Made by a program: the position numbers and the translations under genes
Shown here: one piece after another, positions 9,976 to 22,916 of the stretch
Layout of the letters: each line of letters begins with the position of its first letter
Numbering within the stretch: position 1 is the stretch's first letter
Assembly: GCA_964006375.1 (NCBI GenBank)
Contig: OZ023269.1
Coordinates: 9,603,926 to 9,667,925, forward strand
From: Tillus elongatus
Lineage: Eukaryota > Arthropoda > Insecta > Coleoptera > Cleridae
Length of the DNA: 64,000 nucleotides
Reading direction: 5' to 3'
Notes under the pieces: model-generated
The model's database searches: none
Told to the model about the DNA's origin: nothing
The model's input: the letters and a program-made list of their open reading frames with translations, nothing else

Positions 9976-12900
9976 AGAAGAATGTAGTAGAGTAGAAATA
10001 TGAAAAAAATTCACCCCAGCAAATAGTAATAACAGCAACATTGTTCATGGTATGATAAAACTGAAAAACAATTCAACGCCTGATTGTTTTACTAACAAAG
10101 CTGATTTAATCAGAGAGTAAAATAACGAGACTTTTGCCAAGTACAAGCTTTTTGTATAACATGACAGACAAACTACCTGAAGTCTTAAGCTTATGCAGGG
10201 GATAGCATGATGCATAATTTGAAAACAAAGTGTTACACCCAATAAAGTTACCATAACCACTGAAGTCGAGAAGATCGGATATAAATTTTGTATCATTATT
10301 TATTCACTTATGTGATTTGTGAAGGATAATAAACCATAAGTGAAAAACATAACTATTTAATGAAAAAAAAGAGGTGAATAAAATAAAACATGCTTGTTAG
10401 TTTAGAAATTTTATTACAATAAATTACATAAAATATGATAAAAGAAATGATGGAGAATTAACCTAGTATTATTAAAATTCATTTAAAGCATTTTACACCT
10501 CAAAACAAAAAGATTCACAGGTAAATGACATAGATTAAAACTTAGTAATAATATAAGGTTTACTTTAAACCGTGAATATTTTAGTTTTGTGTTTCTAATA
10601 ACTCAAATGCATGTTACACTGTATATATATAAATATAAAGGTATATATGCTTATAAATTTTAATAATGTAACATAACTAATCAAACCTTATTTTAGTTGC
10701 AATTTAATTACTGGCTAATTTACAACACAGGAAGTCACACGTTGAACACCAAAATCTGATATGTTTTAACAATACCTGTTATTTTACAGATTTTTTTACA
10801 TGAAAACAAGAATGTTATGATAGATAACATTGTTTCCTTTATAAATCACAATTTATAAAATAAAAATTGACAACAAATTCAATTTTAATTATACACAAAC
10901 AAAAGAGCACAGAAAATATATATATATAAAAAAAAATTACATGTCTTATTTGAACTGGCCATTTCAAGTGGAACACATCTTTTCTTTTTCTCTCACTCCC
11001 AACTGGAAAATGCCGCAGATTATTGCTTTAGTACTTATTTGCTTTTTAGCCAATGAAAAGAAAATTAACATCTTATGTACTAGATAAACACTATCATCAC
11101 ATTTTATTCACTGAACTGACACACATTCAAACATTAAGAACCTAACCTAACATAGAAATATGACAGATGAGCTGTCATATTTATATTAAATAAAATTAGG
11201 TACACTGTTTCTTGATAAACCTGGATCTCGTTTATTTATTCTGATTCAGTTTATACCTTTTTCACCTGGAATAAACTAAAAACAATTTTTTACACTTTTT
11301 TTTTTTTTTTGATTGGGAGTAAAGTTTCCATGGGATAAACTATATTATCGCTGCAATAACCATCGGCAATACAACTTATTCTAAAATATTCAAATATATA
11401 CAAAAGAAAACAGTTGTTACTTACACTACATGACAGACAAATGTACAAATATAGTACGACTAGATAGTCACAGTTGTTTTTACTCAATAAATTACCCATT
11501 ACTTACATCAGGTGAAATTATTTCAGGTACATACATTTTGCTTAAGAATAGGTAATATTAGGCACCTAAGGAAATTATGAGCACCTAATTGAACCTATTA
11601 AATTAGCCCCCCAATGAACATCAACATTAAAGTGAAACAGACTGTAAAAATCCATATATTATCTACATTAGTGTGGACTTGGCAGGGGTGAGCGTGAATT
11701 TTGACCATGCCAACCACATAAAATGGTTCAAATTGCATAATGAACCTCCCTCCCCAAAGGATTTTTCCAATACTTACTAAAATATGTGCTGAGTTCGTTT
11801 TTCGTTTAATACCGGTTTCAGTTATTATAATTTTCAATTTGCTGTATCTTGGCAGAAGACCGAACCTTAATAATCTAGAGCTAATTTGAAAGCTGATATC
11901 TTATTGCTTTTGAACAATACATTAATTTTCTTATTCCTCAACATTATGTTAAAAAATTAAAAATAAGAACAAAATGATTCTTTATAAAATTTATTTCAGG
12001 TAATATTAATGTAAATATAAGGTGGGGGAATACGCTCTTTTCTATGCTCACTCTATAATTTCCCACCATGAAAATTAGATTTATTCACGTATAAAAGTGT
12101 ATATATTAAAATCATTATCATCGGACTTCTTGAACCAAAGAACTAAGATACAAAAATATTTTTCCCGATATTTCTTTCACATATTCTGTATAAATATCGT
12201 TATTTTGTAATTTTTTCCCCAAAAATATACATGGATATTCAATAACCTTTTTACAACTGAGTGAATCATAAATAACAACTGGGTGTATTACGGGCATTAA
12301 TTATAAGAGTTACTTACTAATCATACTTCTCACAGATGGCATTAAGTGACTGGATTACCAATTTTACAACTGCATATGTTTCAGTTCCCTAATTTTTTAG
12401 AACAGTATAATTATCACAACGTTATGACATCAGTGACACTTGGTTTGCATTTTACAAGTTGTTAAAGTGTGGTATCTGCCTCTTACGGATGTTTAGTATA
12501 TACTTGGTTTTGACACAAAAAATTGGCCAAACTCCCAACTGGGTCTAAAAGACAGCAAAATATGGTAATCCTGAGTTCAACGAAAACTAATAATTTGGTC
12601 TAATGAGGTTGGAAGTGATATAAGTAATGTAGTAGATGAATTTGGTGAAAATTATATGGCTAACAGGAAACAATTATAATGTAGAACTAATAATTTAGTC
12701 GCTTAGTTGAGTTTTTATATATTTATGTGACAAATATGTGATCCTGTCTGAGAGATGCATGGTTTGTACTTACACCATATTTTTGTATGGTTTGCTTTAC
12801 GTAGATGCAGCAGGGATACGATACAAGATGTAGCACTGTCTTTCAATTTGGGTAGAAACGTTGACAAGGGTTCAGAAAAGTGTAAAGAATCAGATTATCG

Positions 12901-13299
12901 AGTCATATAACTACCTGTCCAGTAAAATTAAAAATATGAATATGAAGGTAGTCAAAGAGGCTCTCAAAAGATTACCAATTAAAAAACAACTTTATGCAAT
13001 AAATTATAAAATGTGTCACACATAACTTTCATATTTTTAATTTTAAAGTTCTGTTTGTGTAGAAGAATGCGAAGCTGGTGGGGACAGTTCAAAATTTCCG
13101 CCTTACCATTCAGTACAGTATGATTTAGGTAACAATGACCAAAGTAGTTTTTCATTATCCCAGGTCTATCCATACACGTTTAGGGATTTGGTGCTCAAAT
13201 TTCTATTTTGACTAGTTATGTAATTAATGCTGTTACTACTTCGTATGGTAATTTTATTTATTATTTTTTGTTATCTTCAGTATCCAGTTCTTGAAAATA
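9976..13299. other. 3.3 kb AT-rich DNA, no gene recognised
   Basis: Only short AT-driven frames without domains. There are homopolymer tracts (for example T near 11297) and scattered polyadenylation-like hexamers, but I see no repeat structure, ORF or RNA gene that I can support. Confidence 0.45.
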
Positions 13300-16250
13300 T
13301 CGAAATGCTGAAATATGAATAGGGAAAGACCCACAAATATTAGCGAATTTTATTCAATATGGTAACTTGGGTCAGATGCACACGAGCCACCAGGGGCAGA
13401 TCTGGACAAGCCACTAGGGGAGTTTCAGACTGTTCTATTGTACACTCTTTGATTGATTTGAGTTTTAATTTACAGAATGGTTCACAAATATTGTGGAAAA
13501 ACTCCACATGCAGAAGTATCAGAAGGCACAGTGACTAAGGCAGTCACAATAGTCCTGAAGAAACATACAACTCTCTGTGAAGCAGCACCTGACTATGGCA
13601 TAAAAATATCGAATTACTCATGAAATGCCGAAATATGAATATGGAAACAACCACAAATATGCCATTTGTATTCAATATGGTAACTTGGGAAGATCCAGAC
13701 AAGCCACTAGGGGCAGATCCGGACAAGCCACTAGCGGAAGATCCGGACAAGCCACTAGATGCAGATCCAGACAAGCCACGAGGGGCAGATCCAGACAAGC
13801 CACTAGTGGGAGATCCAGACCATCCACTAGGGGCAGATCCGGGCAAGCAACTAGAGGCAGATCCAGACAAGCCACTAGGGGCAGATCCGAGCAGGCCACT
13901 AGGGGCAGATCCAGACAAGTCACTAGGGGCAGTTTCAGACTGTGCTAATTGTATCCTCTTTGACTGTTGAAATGCCGCAATATGAATAGGGAATCATCCA
14001 CAAATATGCCAGTTTTATTCAATATGGTAACTTGGGGCAGATCCAGACAAGCCACTAGGAGTAGATCTGGACAAGCCACTAGGGGCAGATCCGGACAAGC
14101 CACTAGAGACAGATCCAGACAAGCCACGAGGGGCAGATCCAGACAAGCCACTAGCGGCAGATCCGGACAAGCAACTAGTGGCAGATCCAGACAAGCCACT
14201 AGGGGCAGAACCGGGCAAGCCACTAGGGGCATTTTCAGACTGTGCTAATCGTACACTCTTAAGATTGTTTCAGTTTTCATTTACAGAAGGGTTCGCATAT
14301 ATTGTGGAAAAACGCTACATGCAGAAGTATCAGAAGGCACAGTGACTAAGGCAGTCAGAATAGTCCTGAAGAAACATAAAACTCTCTGCGAAGCAGCAGT
14401 GGATTATGGCATAAAATATCGAATTACTCATGAAATGCCGAAATATGAATAGGGAAACAACCACAAATATGCCAGTTTTATTTAATATGGTAACTTGGGG
14501 CAGATCCAGACAAGCCACTAGGGGCAGATCCGGACAAGCCACTAGGGGCAGATCCGGACAAGCCACTAGGGGCAGATCCGGACAAGCCACTAGAGACAGA
14601 TCCAGACAAGCCACGAGGGGCAAATCCAGATAAGCCACTAGGGGCAGATCCAAACAAGCCACTAGGGGCAGATCCGGGCAAGTCACTAGGGGCAGATCCA
14701 GACAAGTCACTAGGGGCAGTTTCAGACTGTGCTAATTGTACCCTCTTAGACTGTTTGCGTTTTCATTTACAGAATGGTTCACATATATTGTGGAAAAACT
14801 CCACATGCAGAAGTATCAGAAGGCACAGTGACTAAGGCAGTCAGAATAGTCCTGAAGAAACATAAAACTCTCTGTGAAGCAGCAGTGGATTATGGCATAA
14901 AAATATCGAAATACTCATGAAATGCCGAAATATGAATAGGGAAACAACCACAAATATGCCAGTTTTATTTAATATGGTAACTTGGGGCAGATCCGGACAA
15001 GCCACTAGGGGCAGATCCGGACAAGCCACTAGAGGCAGATCCAGACAAGCCACGAGGGGCAGATCCAGACAAGCCACTAGTGGGAGATCCAGACCATCCA
15101 CTAGGGGCAGATCCGGACAAGCAACTAGTGGCAGATCCATACAAGCCACTAGGGGCAGATCCAGGCAAGCCACTAGGGGCAGATCCATACAAGTCACTAG
15201 GGGCATTTTCAGACAGTGCTAATTGTACCCTCTTAGATTGTTTGCGTTTTCATTTACAGAATGGTTCACATATATTGTGGAAAAACTCCACATGCAGAAG
15301 TATCAGAAGGCACAGTGACTAAGGCAGTCAGAATAGTTCTGAAGAAACATAAAACTCTCTGTGAAGCAGCAGTGGTTATGGCATAAAAATATCGAATTAC
15401 TCATGAAATGCCGAAATATGAATAGGGAAACAACCACAAATATTCCAGTTTTATTCAATATGGTAACTTGGGGCAGATCCAGACAAGCTACTAGGAGTAG
15501 ACCCGGACAAGCCACTAGGGGCAGATCCAGACAAGCCACTAGGAGTAGATCCGGACAAGCCACTAGGGGCAGATCCGGACAAGCCACTAGGGGCAAATCT
15601 GGACAAGCAACTAGGGGCAGATCCAAACAAGCCACTAGGGGCAGATCCAGACAAGCCACTAGCGGCAGATCCTGACAAGTCACTAGGGGCAGATCCAGAC
15701 AAGCCACTAGGAGTAGATCCGGACAAGCCACTAGGGGCAGATCCGGACAAGCCACTAGGGGCAAATCTGGACAAGCAACTAGGGGCAGATCCAAACAAGC
15801 CACTAGGGGCAGATCCAGACAAGCCACTAGCGGCAGATCCTGACAAGTCACTAGGGGCAGATCCGGGCAAGCAACTAGAGGCAGATCCAGACAAGCCACT
15901 AGGGGCAGATCCGGACAAGCCACTAGGGGCAGATCCGGACAAGCCACTAGGGGCAAATCTGGACAAGCAACTAGGGGCAGATCCAGACAAGCCACTAGGG
16001 GCAGATCCAGACAAGCCACTAGCGGCAGATCCTGACAAGTCACTAGGGGCAGTTTTAGACTGTGCTAATTGTACCCTCTTTGATTGTTTGCATTTTCATT
16101 TACAAAATGGTTCGCAAATAATGTGGAAAAACTCCAAGTGCAAAAGTATCAGAAGGCACAGTGACTAATGTAGTCAGAATAGTCCTGAAGAAACATAAAA
16201 CTCCGTGTGAAGCAGCAGCTGATTATGGCATAAAAATCTACCTTATTTGA
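13300..16250 (+). repeat. Compound array: 24-bp minisatellite blocks alternating with HTH-exon copies
   Basis: Six blocks of a 24-bp repeat (GCAGATCCAGACAAGCCACT core) lie near 13370-13420, 13686-13935, 14035-14240, 14497-14720, 14989-15205 and 15473-16050. Each is preceded by the same leader (AATATGCCAGTTTTATTCAA type) and followed by a common trailer ending in TTTTCATTTACAG, then an HTH-coding segment. The largest block has higher-order repeats: CGGCAGATCCTGACAAGTC recurs at 15663, 15831 and 16023, that is 168 and 192 bp (7 and 8 monomers). Because 24 is a multiple of three, every frame stays open; on the plus strand one frame reads ADPDKPLG repeats and on the minus strand others read PLVACLDL or SGSAPSGL. 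None looks selected as protein. Confidence 0.92.
13477..13622 (+). pseudogene. psq/pogo-type helix-turn-helix exon fragment (first of five copies)
   Basis: Opens with ATG directly after a splice-acceptor-like TTTTAATTTACAG and reads MVHKYCGKTPHAEVSEGTV, then a stretch with the spacing of a psq-type HTH: an Ala-Ala-x-x-Tyr-Gly-Ile recognition turn near 13590-13605. This resembles the N-terminal DNA-binding domain of pogo/Tigger/CENP-B-like transposases. Further copies start at about 14287 (start codon mutated to AGG), 14773, 15261 and 16107. The copies are well conserved in DNA but several have stops soon after the domain. Confidence 0.5.
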
Positions 16251-16760
16251 TAAAATTAAATCATCCAAAACAAAAAATAGATATGAGATCTACAAAGATT
16301 TAGGTCAAGAGTGTGTGTGTGGCAGAAAATTCAAATATGTCTTACATCAAACTAGAACGAGTGGGAAATTTATGTGAAGCATTATTTATAAATTCATTAT
16401 GGCCTAACTTATCAAACCAGAAGAAAATTAGCCTTAGAGTTTGCACTCCAACTCAAAAATAAACTACCGTCATCTTTAAACAGATATTCTTGTGCTGAAT
16501 GAGACTGGATCTTGTCTTTCATGAAGATAACCAAAAATGTATATCATAGAAAACCATAAAACACAGACAAGTCAGGGCAAGTTCTTTGATACGTTATCAG
16601 AAGTAATAAGGCAATATAACTTTAATAACGATAATTCAGGTGATTTTTAGAAAGAAAAACCATAATGGGTTTGCTTTTTCAACAGCTGATAATGTATCTA
16701 CTGTACTGAGAATGGACGTATTCGTGAAATTTCCCCCAACCATCGAGTGTTAAAGAAACA
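16107..16760 (+). pseudogene. Degraded pogo-like transposase, N-terminal half
   Basis: The last HTH copy, at 16107-16240, is followed after frameshifts by a segment reading ALEFALQLKNKLPSS and DWILSFMKITKN near 16420-16540. That resembles the second, CENP-B-type DNA-binding domain of pogo transposases. Beyond 16560 similarity fades. It is plausible that the amplified HTH segments in the array to the left derive from the 5' exon of this same element. A pogo-like DDE C-terminal half lies at 23400-25110, but I cannot show that the two were one element. Confidence 0.4.
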
Positions 16761-17829
16761 TCCAGAATTTCATTTTATGTCAAATTTGATGTTAATTTTC
16801 CAACTAGAATATCTAGTATGGGTTTTGAATAAATATTCCGATTTATAGATGATTTGTATGACCTTCTTTGAAATTATCTCCTTTGTGCGGAACTACCCTC
16901 ACCCGGTCCATGTTGCCCCTATGAAGGGTAGTTACAGACAAAAACCAATTCTTTACTTTTCAATAGTACTGTCATGATGGCACTTCGAGTTACAAACAAC
17001 TTGCATTAGCTCAACAACAAAACACTAAAAATTAATGATATTTACTACAACCTTTCCAATTTGTGGGGAAATTAATTTAAGTGTCTGAATGTGCGTGCCC
17101 AGCTCAAAGTTTACTATAAAAGATATTTTGAATTTTTAGCTTGCACGTGTCATGTACTTTTTTATTTTACTTAATTGCATGCTGTAGACCTCTTTTGGGG
17201 TGTTTGTAACCTTTTTAGAATAAATAACGATAATTATTAACAGTGAATATTAAAAAAAAATATGAAAGGACCACTTTAAACCTTTTATTTTATAATTTTC
17301 AACGAAACGGTGAGAGACACATTTTTTTAATTCTAAATGAGCTGTAGTACATTACGATTTGATCACTTTTAGGCGAGGTACATTAAAATCAAAATTACTA
17401 TAACCGTAGCTATTGCCACTTAAACGGATAACTGTCAGCTTACAGGTATTTTAAATAAATATTAGGAAACATTATTTGAAGTATTTCTTTATATTATTCT
17501 ACATCTTTCTAGGATCGGCATTATCAAAATTCAAATTGCCCCTGATTATTCCACGCTAACACATAACAGACCTTTTTATATTAAATTCAGACAACAATAT
17601 AAGTTAAAGTTTACTTTTTGCCAGTTTCATAAAGTTAACATATGCAATAGGTTAAATCTCCATTTATAATTTTATGAAAAAATAGACTTACCATACGAAT
17701 AATGAATACGTAACTATTACAATTTCATCGACACAATAGAAAAACTATAATATTGAAGTTAAATTTAATTTTATAATAAAATATATAGAGATTTGCCTTT
17801 AAAATATATCTCCTATAGTTGTTTTCACG
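16761..17829. other. AT-rich DNA, nothing recognised
   Basis: No domain-bearing frame, no clear repeat. It passes into the 112-bp satellite at about 17830. Confidence 0.4.
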
Positions 17830-19290
17830 AAAATTAAAATTATTAGTAACTTTATATAGTTATTTTTTTGTTTATCCATCATATTAAACTAAAATAAAAG
17901 GTCTAGTTGTTAGAAGTATTAAGTATTTATGTTTACTGATCATATTAAACAAAAATAAAAGATTAAATTATATGGACACAATCTGAAATGAAACAAAATA
18001 CATGATATTTTAGCTAGTTTTTAGAAGTAGTCAGTATTTAGGTTTAACCATCATATTAAACAAAAATAAAAAGTCAAATTATGCAGACATAATCGGAAAT
18101 TGAAGCAAAATACATGATATTTTAGCTAGTTTTTAGAAGTAGTCAGTATTTATGTTTAACCATCATATTTAACAAAAATAAAAGGTCAAATTAAATGGAC
18201 ATAATTTGAAATTGAAGCAAAATACGATATTTTAGCTAGTTTTTAGAAGTAGTCAGTATTTATGTTTAACCATCATATTAAACAAAAATAAAAGGTCAAA
18301 TTAAATGGACATAATTTGAAATTGAAGCAAAATACGATATATTAGCTAGTTTTTAGAAGTAGTCAGTATTTATGTTTAACCATCGTATTAAACAAAAATA
18401 AAAGGTCAAATTATATGGACATAATTTGAAATTGAAGCAAAATACATTATATTTTATCTTGTTTTTAGAAGTAGTCAGTATTTATGTTTAACCATCATAT
18501 TAAACAAAAATAAAAGGTCAAATTATATGGACATCATCTGAAATTGAAGCAAAATACATTATATTTTAGCTGGTTTTTTAGAAGGAGTAAGTATTTATGT
18601 TTAACCATCATATTAAACAAAAATAAAAGGTCAAATTATATGGACATAATTTGAAATTGAAGCAAAATACACTATATTTTAGCTAGTTTTTAGAAGTAGT
18701 CAGTATTTATGTTTAACCATCATATTGAACAAAAATAAAACGTCAAATTAAATGGAGATAATTTGAAATTGAAGCAAAATACGACATTTTAGCTAGTTTT
18801 TAGAAGTAGTCAGTATTTATGTTTAACCATCGTATTACACAAAAATATAAGGTCAAATTCTATGGACATAATTTGAAATTGAAGCAAAATACATTATATT
18901 TTAGCTAGTTTTTAGAAGTAGTCAGTATTTATGTTTAACCATCATATTAAACAAAAATAAAAGGTCAAATTCTATGGACATAATCTGAAATTGAAGCAAA
19001 ATACATTATATTTTAGCTGGTTTTTAGAAGGAGTAAGTATTTATGTTTAACCATCATATTAAACAAAAATAAAAGGTCAAATTATATGGACATAATTTGA
19101 ATTTGAAGCAAAATACATGACATTTTAGCTAGTTTTTAGAAGTAGTCAGTATTTATGTTTAACCATCATATTAAACGAAAATAAAAGGTTAAAAATTATA
19201 TGGACATAATCTGAAATTGAAGCAAAACACATGATATTTTAGTTAGTTTTTAGTAGTCAGTATGAGTTGATATTTTAGACAGTGTTAAAC
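17830..19290. repeat. 112-bp AT-rich satellite, about 13 copies
   Basis: The landmark GTCAGTATTTATGTTTAACC (or its TAAGTATTT variant) recurs at about 17919, 18031, 18143, 18253, 18363, 18475, 18588, 18700, 18810, 18922, 19034, 19146 and 19257: spacings of 110-113 bp. Each monomer also carries AAATTGAAGCAAAATAC and TTAGCTAGTTTTTAGAAG. Copies are similar but not identical, and both edges decay. The period is not a multiple of three and no frame is open. Confidence 0.92.
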
Positions 19291-19864
19291 TAATATACAA
19301 AATGAAAAATAATTTAATGGAAATCTATGTTAAATTTAATTATGATATACATAATTATGAAACCAAGGAAACGACAGGAAATTCATCTGCTATCTACAGC
19401 AACTAATATAGGAAAAAAGAAGTGGCAACATAGTGAATTTACAAAAAAAGTGAAAGAAGTTCTGATAAATAAAAGACATTTAAAACCTAAACTTTAAGAA
19501 ATGAAGTATTGTATGAATTGATGAGTTCTAAAGTTGCTACTTCTATTTTATTACAATATTTGTGTGATGCCAAGTGGTTTACTGGAACTATATATTCCTG
19601 TTATAGGTTTTGTAAATCTTTTTGGGAAATGTAATAAATAAAAAGAACATAAAAACTGTTCACAAATACCCCGCTTTACCCTATTGCAATTACAGTTAAA
19701 ATAAGGTAGACTTAACCTCATATTTTACTGTTAATTTGAAACTGAAGAGATTAATAACGGCTAGTGCAAGTGGTGATTTAATATCGTGCAATTTGAGGGG
19801 CACAAATGGATACTTAAAAAAATAATAGTTCGATATGATGGATCTCGCACCGTTTTAATATATT
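19291..19864. other. Single-copy AT-rich spacer
   Basis: No gene or repeat seen between the 112-bp satellite and the palindromic element. Confidence 0.4.
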
Positions 19865-20539
19865 AGTCTAAGAGCCAGAGGCGAAAAAATCTCTGAATTT
19901 ACAAAAGCTGATTTTTTCATAGTTCATTAGGTATGCTGTACGCGTACACATATTCTGGTCAGTCAAGCGAATCTTAGAACAGGTGCCACAGGTGCGCCAA
20001 CAAAGACGTCGTTTTTACCTGGGTAATAAAATGAATTTACAAAAGCTGATAATTGTTATACAGATTCTATATTGTATAACAATAAAAGTTATGTCAGTCA
20101 GTCAGCTGCATACGGGAACAGAGCTGGTCAGTCAGTTCGAATGTGTGTATGAAAAATATATAATGTGCAATTTATATACAAAGCTTGGAAATTTTTTGTG
20201 GGTATATATTGATCTGTTAAACATAAAAAAAAATAGTCAGTCAACTGTTTTGTAGAACAACGCCCGTCAGTCAGCGAAAAAAGATATAAAAATTACGTAC
20301 GCGCCAGCGGCATTACAGGCGGCATGCTAGCTCTTCTCCTCCCATTATTATTATTTAAAATATCACAAAACTGTATGAAATTGTAATTTGTAATTATAAA
20401 TTAGTAATTTATTGTTTTATTAAAAGATATAAGTATATAAATAACGTTAACAGACAATTTATTTCTTTATTTAATATAGTTTAATGTCTTCCATTATCCA
20501 ATTTTTAAAATTTTATGCAATAAGAAATTTATATTAAAT

Positions 20540-21050
20540 GTTCAATATATAGAGAATGCAAATTCAACACACAGCCAATTTGTTTGCAATTTATATAAAA
20601 TAAAAAAATTTAAAACAGTTAATGAGGCACGTTTTGTCATGTTTTCGAAAGCATACATTTGTAGTTCCAGCAATGTTAATGATACATTTAAAATTAAAGT
20701 TAAAAATATTGACGGATCGAGCTTGCCGCCGTGTGACACTGAGTTAATGCAACACATTTTAAGAGCCACTTACATCGCCAACATTTGGAGTAATGCGCAT
20801 TACAAAATAATAACAGAACTATCACCAATGGATCACGGCTGGAAAAGTAGTGATAATGTTTATGAATTTCATTGGTTTGAGGGTGATCAGTTACCCCAGC
20901 TAATCAACGACGTCGTCATTCAACCCCCACAGAAAAATTTAGGTTTGTAAATAATACAGTCAGAAATATTAGAGTTAGATATTTCAGATCACGAAAGTGA
21001 AACTCGTGAATTCGAAGATTCAGAGGAAGAATTGGATTTTGAATGTGACT
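20540..21050 (+). pseudogene. Conserved uncharacterised ORF of the palindromic element
   Basis: The frame is open upstream of the first ATG (20639) from about 20555, so the visible N-terminus is probably not the true one. It reads an ARFVMFSKAYIC segment, then LPPCDTELMQHILRATYI, IWSNAHYKI, HGWKS and FHWFEGDQLPQLI. I recognise this as a Cys/Trp-rich module that recurs in uncharacterised, often transposon-linked insect proteins; its function is unknown. A single TAA at 20948-20950 interrupts it. The same frame then runs on for about 33 codons with a strongly acidic, Asp/Glu/Ser-rich tail, ending at 21050. One stop in an otherwise intact frame suggests fairly recent decay. Confidence 0.55.
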
Positions 21051-21205
21051 GAAAAAAATTATTTTTTAATATATACATATATTCTTTGTATAGAATAACC
21101 ATCAACTATACGTTTGTTTTAATAGTTAATTTTTTAATATTTTTTTCATAATGTTATCCCATTTATGTTACACTTTATTAAATAAATAAATTGTCTGTTA
21201 ATATA

Positions 21206-21207
<2 letters not shown>

Positions 21208-21296
<89 letters not shown>
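21208..21296. repeat. (TA)n microsatellite inside the palindromic element
   Basis: Pure TA run between the acidic ORF and the right inverted arm. Confidence 0.9.
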
Positions 21297-21298
<2 letters not shown>

Positions 21299-21845
21299 AT
21301 CAATAAAAATACCAATTAATAACTTGTAATTACAATTTATAATTTCACATAGTTTTCCGATATTCTAAATAATAATAATGGGAGGAGAAGAGCGAGCATG
21401 CCGCCTGTAACGCCGCAGGCGTGCACGAAATTTTTATATCTTTTTTCGCCGACTGACGGGCGTTGTTCTACAAAACAGTTGACTGACTATTTTTTAATGT
21501 TTAACAGATCAATATATACCCACAAAAAATTCCAAGCTTTGTAAATAAATTGCACATTATTTATTTTTCATACACACATTCGAACTGACTGACCGGCTCT
21601 GTTCCCGTATGCATGACTGACATAACTTTTATTGTTATACAATATAGAATCTGTATAACAATTATCAGCTTTTGTAAATTCATTTTATTACCCCGGTAAA
21701 AACGACATCTTTATTGGCGCATCTGTGGCACCTGTTCTAAGATTCCCTTGACTGACCAGTGTACGTGCACAGCGTACCTAATTAACTATAAAAAAATCAG
21801 CTTTTGTAAATTCAGAGAATTTTTTCACCTCTGGCTCTCCGTCTA

Positions 21846-22916
21846 TATGTAGTTGCTGTCTAATGAGGCAAAATAGGCAAAAAAATTAATATCCACTTTT
21901 TATATGTCTACGGATATTATGGATTATTTTAAAACTTGTTTTAATAAATATATACATACGATAATGAAATTATTTTCAAACACATAACATTGATTACAAT
22001 TTATTAGTTTTTTTTAATTACTTTTAACCTGATGTAACAATTACATATATATACATACAATAGTAAATTGGTTACAAAAATATATTTCATGATTTTACTT
22101 TATAAAACCTGCTGTGACAAAACATATACACACAATTACGTACTTAATAAATAATTAGTCAAATCTCTATATATTTTGATTATAATTTTATGTATGATTT
22201 AAACTAAATATTAGAAATTTGTACTATAAACGAATTAATTATATAAAAAAATATAGGTCATAGATATCCAAGTTTGTCATCTATTCAAAGAAATTAGCAC
22301 TAATCGGTACTCAATTACATATTAACAACCAACAAACATAAACTAAAGCTAATGTTATCACTTATCCAACTATCACTGATGAAATAAACATGTAATGAAA
22401 ATACATAATTAATAACTCATACATTTTTGAGCCATTTTGTGCAGTCATAAAATATTTTTTGTTGATTTGTGTTGAAAGGATTGATAGCAATTTCAGAAAC
22501 ACTTTTGATAAAGAAAAATAATTTTTTAGACAACAAAATTAACTTTGTCATAATTACGTTACCATGCTAACAAAAGAAATGCTACTTATTGATTACTTAA
22601 AAGTGTTTATACAATTGCATTCCTGCAGGGGAACCTACAAAAATAGATACATGCGATACCAGCTATCTTCTTTATCAAAAATACTAATAATTTTAATTTA
22701 AGTTATAATTTCAATTGTAATGAAGGATAAGGATATAATTTTCTTTATCTTTTATAAAACATTATTTTTAATTTTTACAAGATTAACTGGGATTTACTGG
22801 TAAACATGTCTCTCTTTTGAGGTCACTTAACTAAATAGTTAAAAAAATACTATGGCAATGATAATTTATAAATAAAATTCAATTAGATTAGGTTGAAATT
22901 GTAGATCCAGTTATCA
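21846..22916. other. AT-rich DNA; possible 3' UTR of the distal Rheb exon
   Basis: No gene recognised. For a minus-strand transcript this lies directly after the stop of the distal Rheb exon, so part of it should be 3' UTR. ATTAAA-type hexamers occur on the minus strand, but AT richness makes them uninformative. Confidence 0.35.

Larger units (their letters stand above)
19865..21845 (+). mobile_element. Palindromic element with about 550-bp inverted arms and one internal ORF
   Basis: The left arm (about 19865-20410) is an inverted, imperfect copy of the right arm (about 21300-21845). Shared landmarks include the tips AGAGCCAGAGGYGAAAAAAT, a GTCAGTCAGT-type stretch, CAACGCCCGTCAGTC and GGGAGGAGAAGAGC. 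Between them lie an ORF at 20540-21050 and a (TA)n run at 21208-21296. I could not fix a target duplication. The layout is that of a DNA transposon with long TIRs, or an internally deleted derivative, since no transposase domain is seen. Confidence 0.65.

Noticed and set aside
9603..10296. Hydrophobic minus-strand frames resembling membrane proteins
   Set aside because: Antisense of the BEL/Pao integrase C-terminal remnant and of AT-rich repeat; no independent support.
13544..16043. Long minus-strand frames with PLVACLDL or SGSAPSGL repeats, collagen- or silk-like at first glance
   Set aside because: Produced by the 24-bp minisatellite; equally long frames exist on both strands and in several phases, and the leader sequences contain stops.
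13686..16050. CRISPR-like array of short repeats
   Set aside because: Repeats are contiguous with no unique spacers, in a eukaryotic genome.
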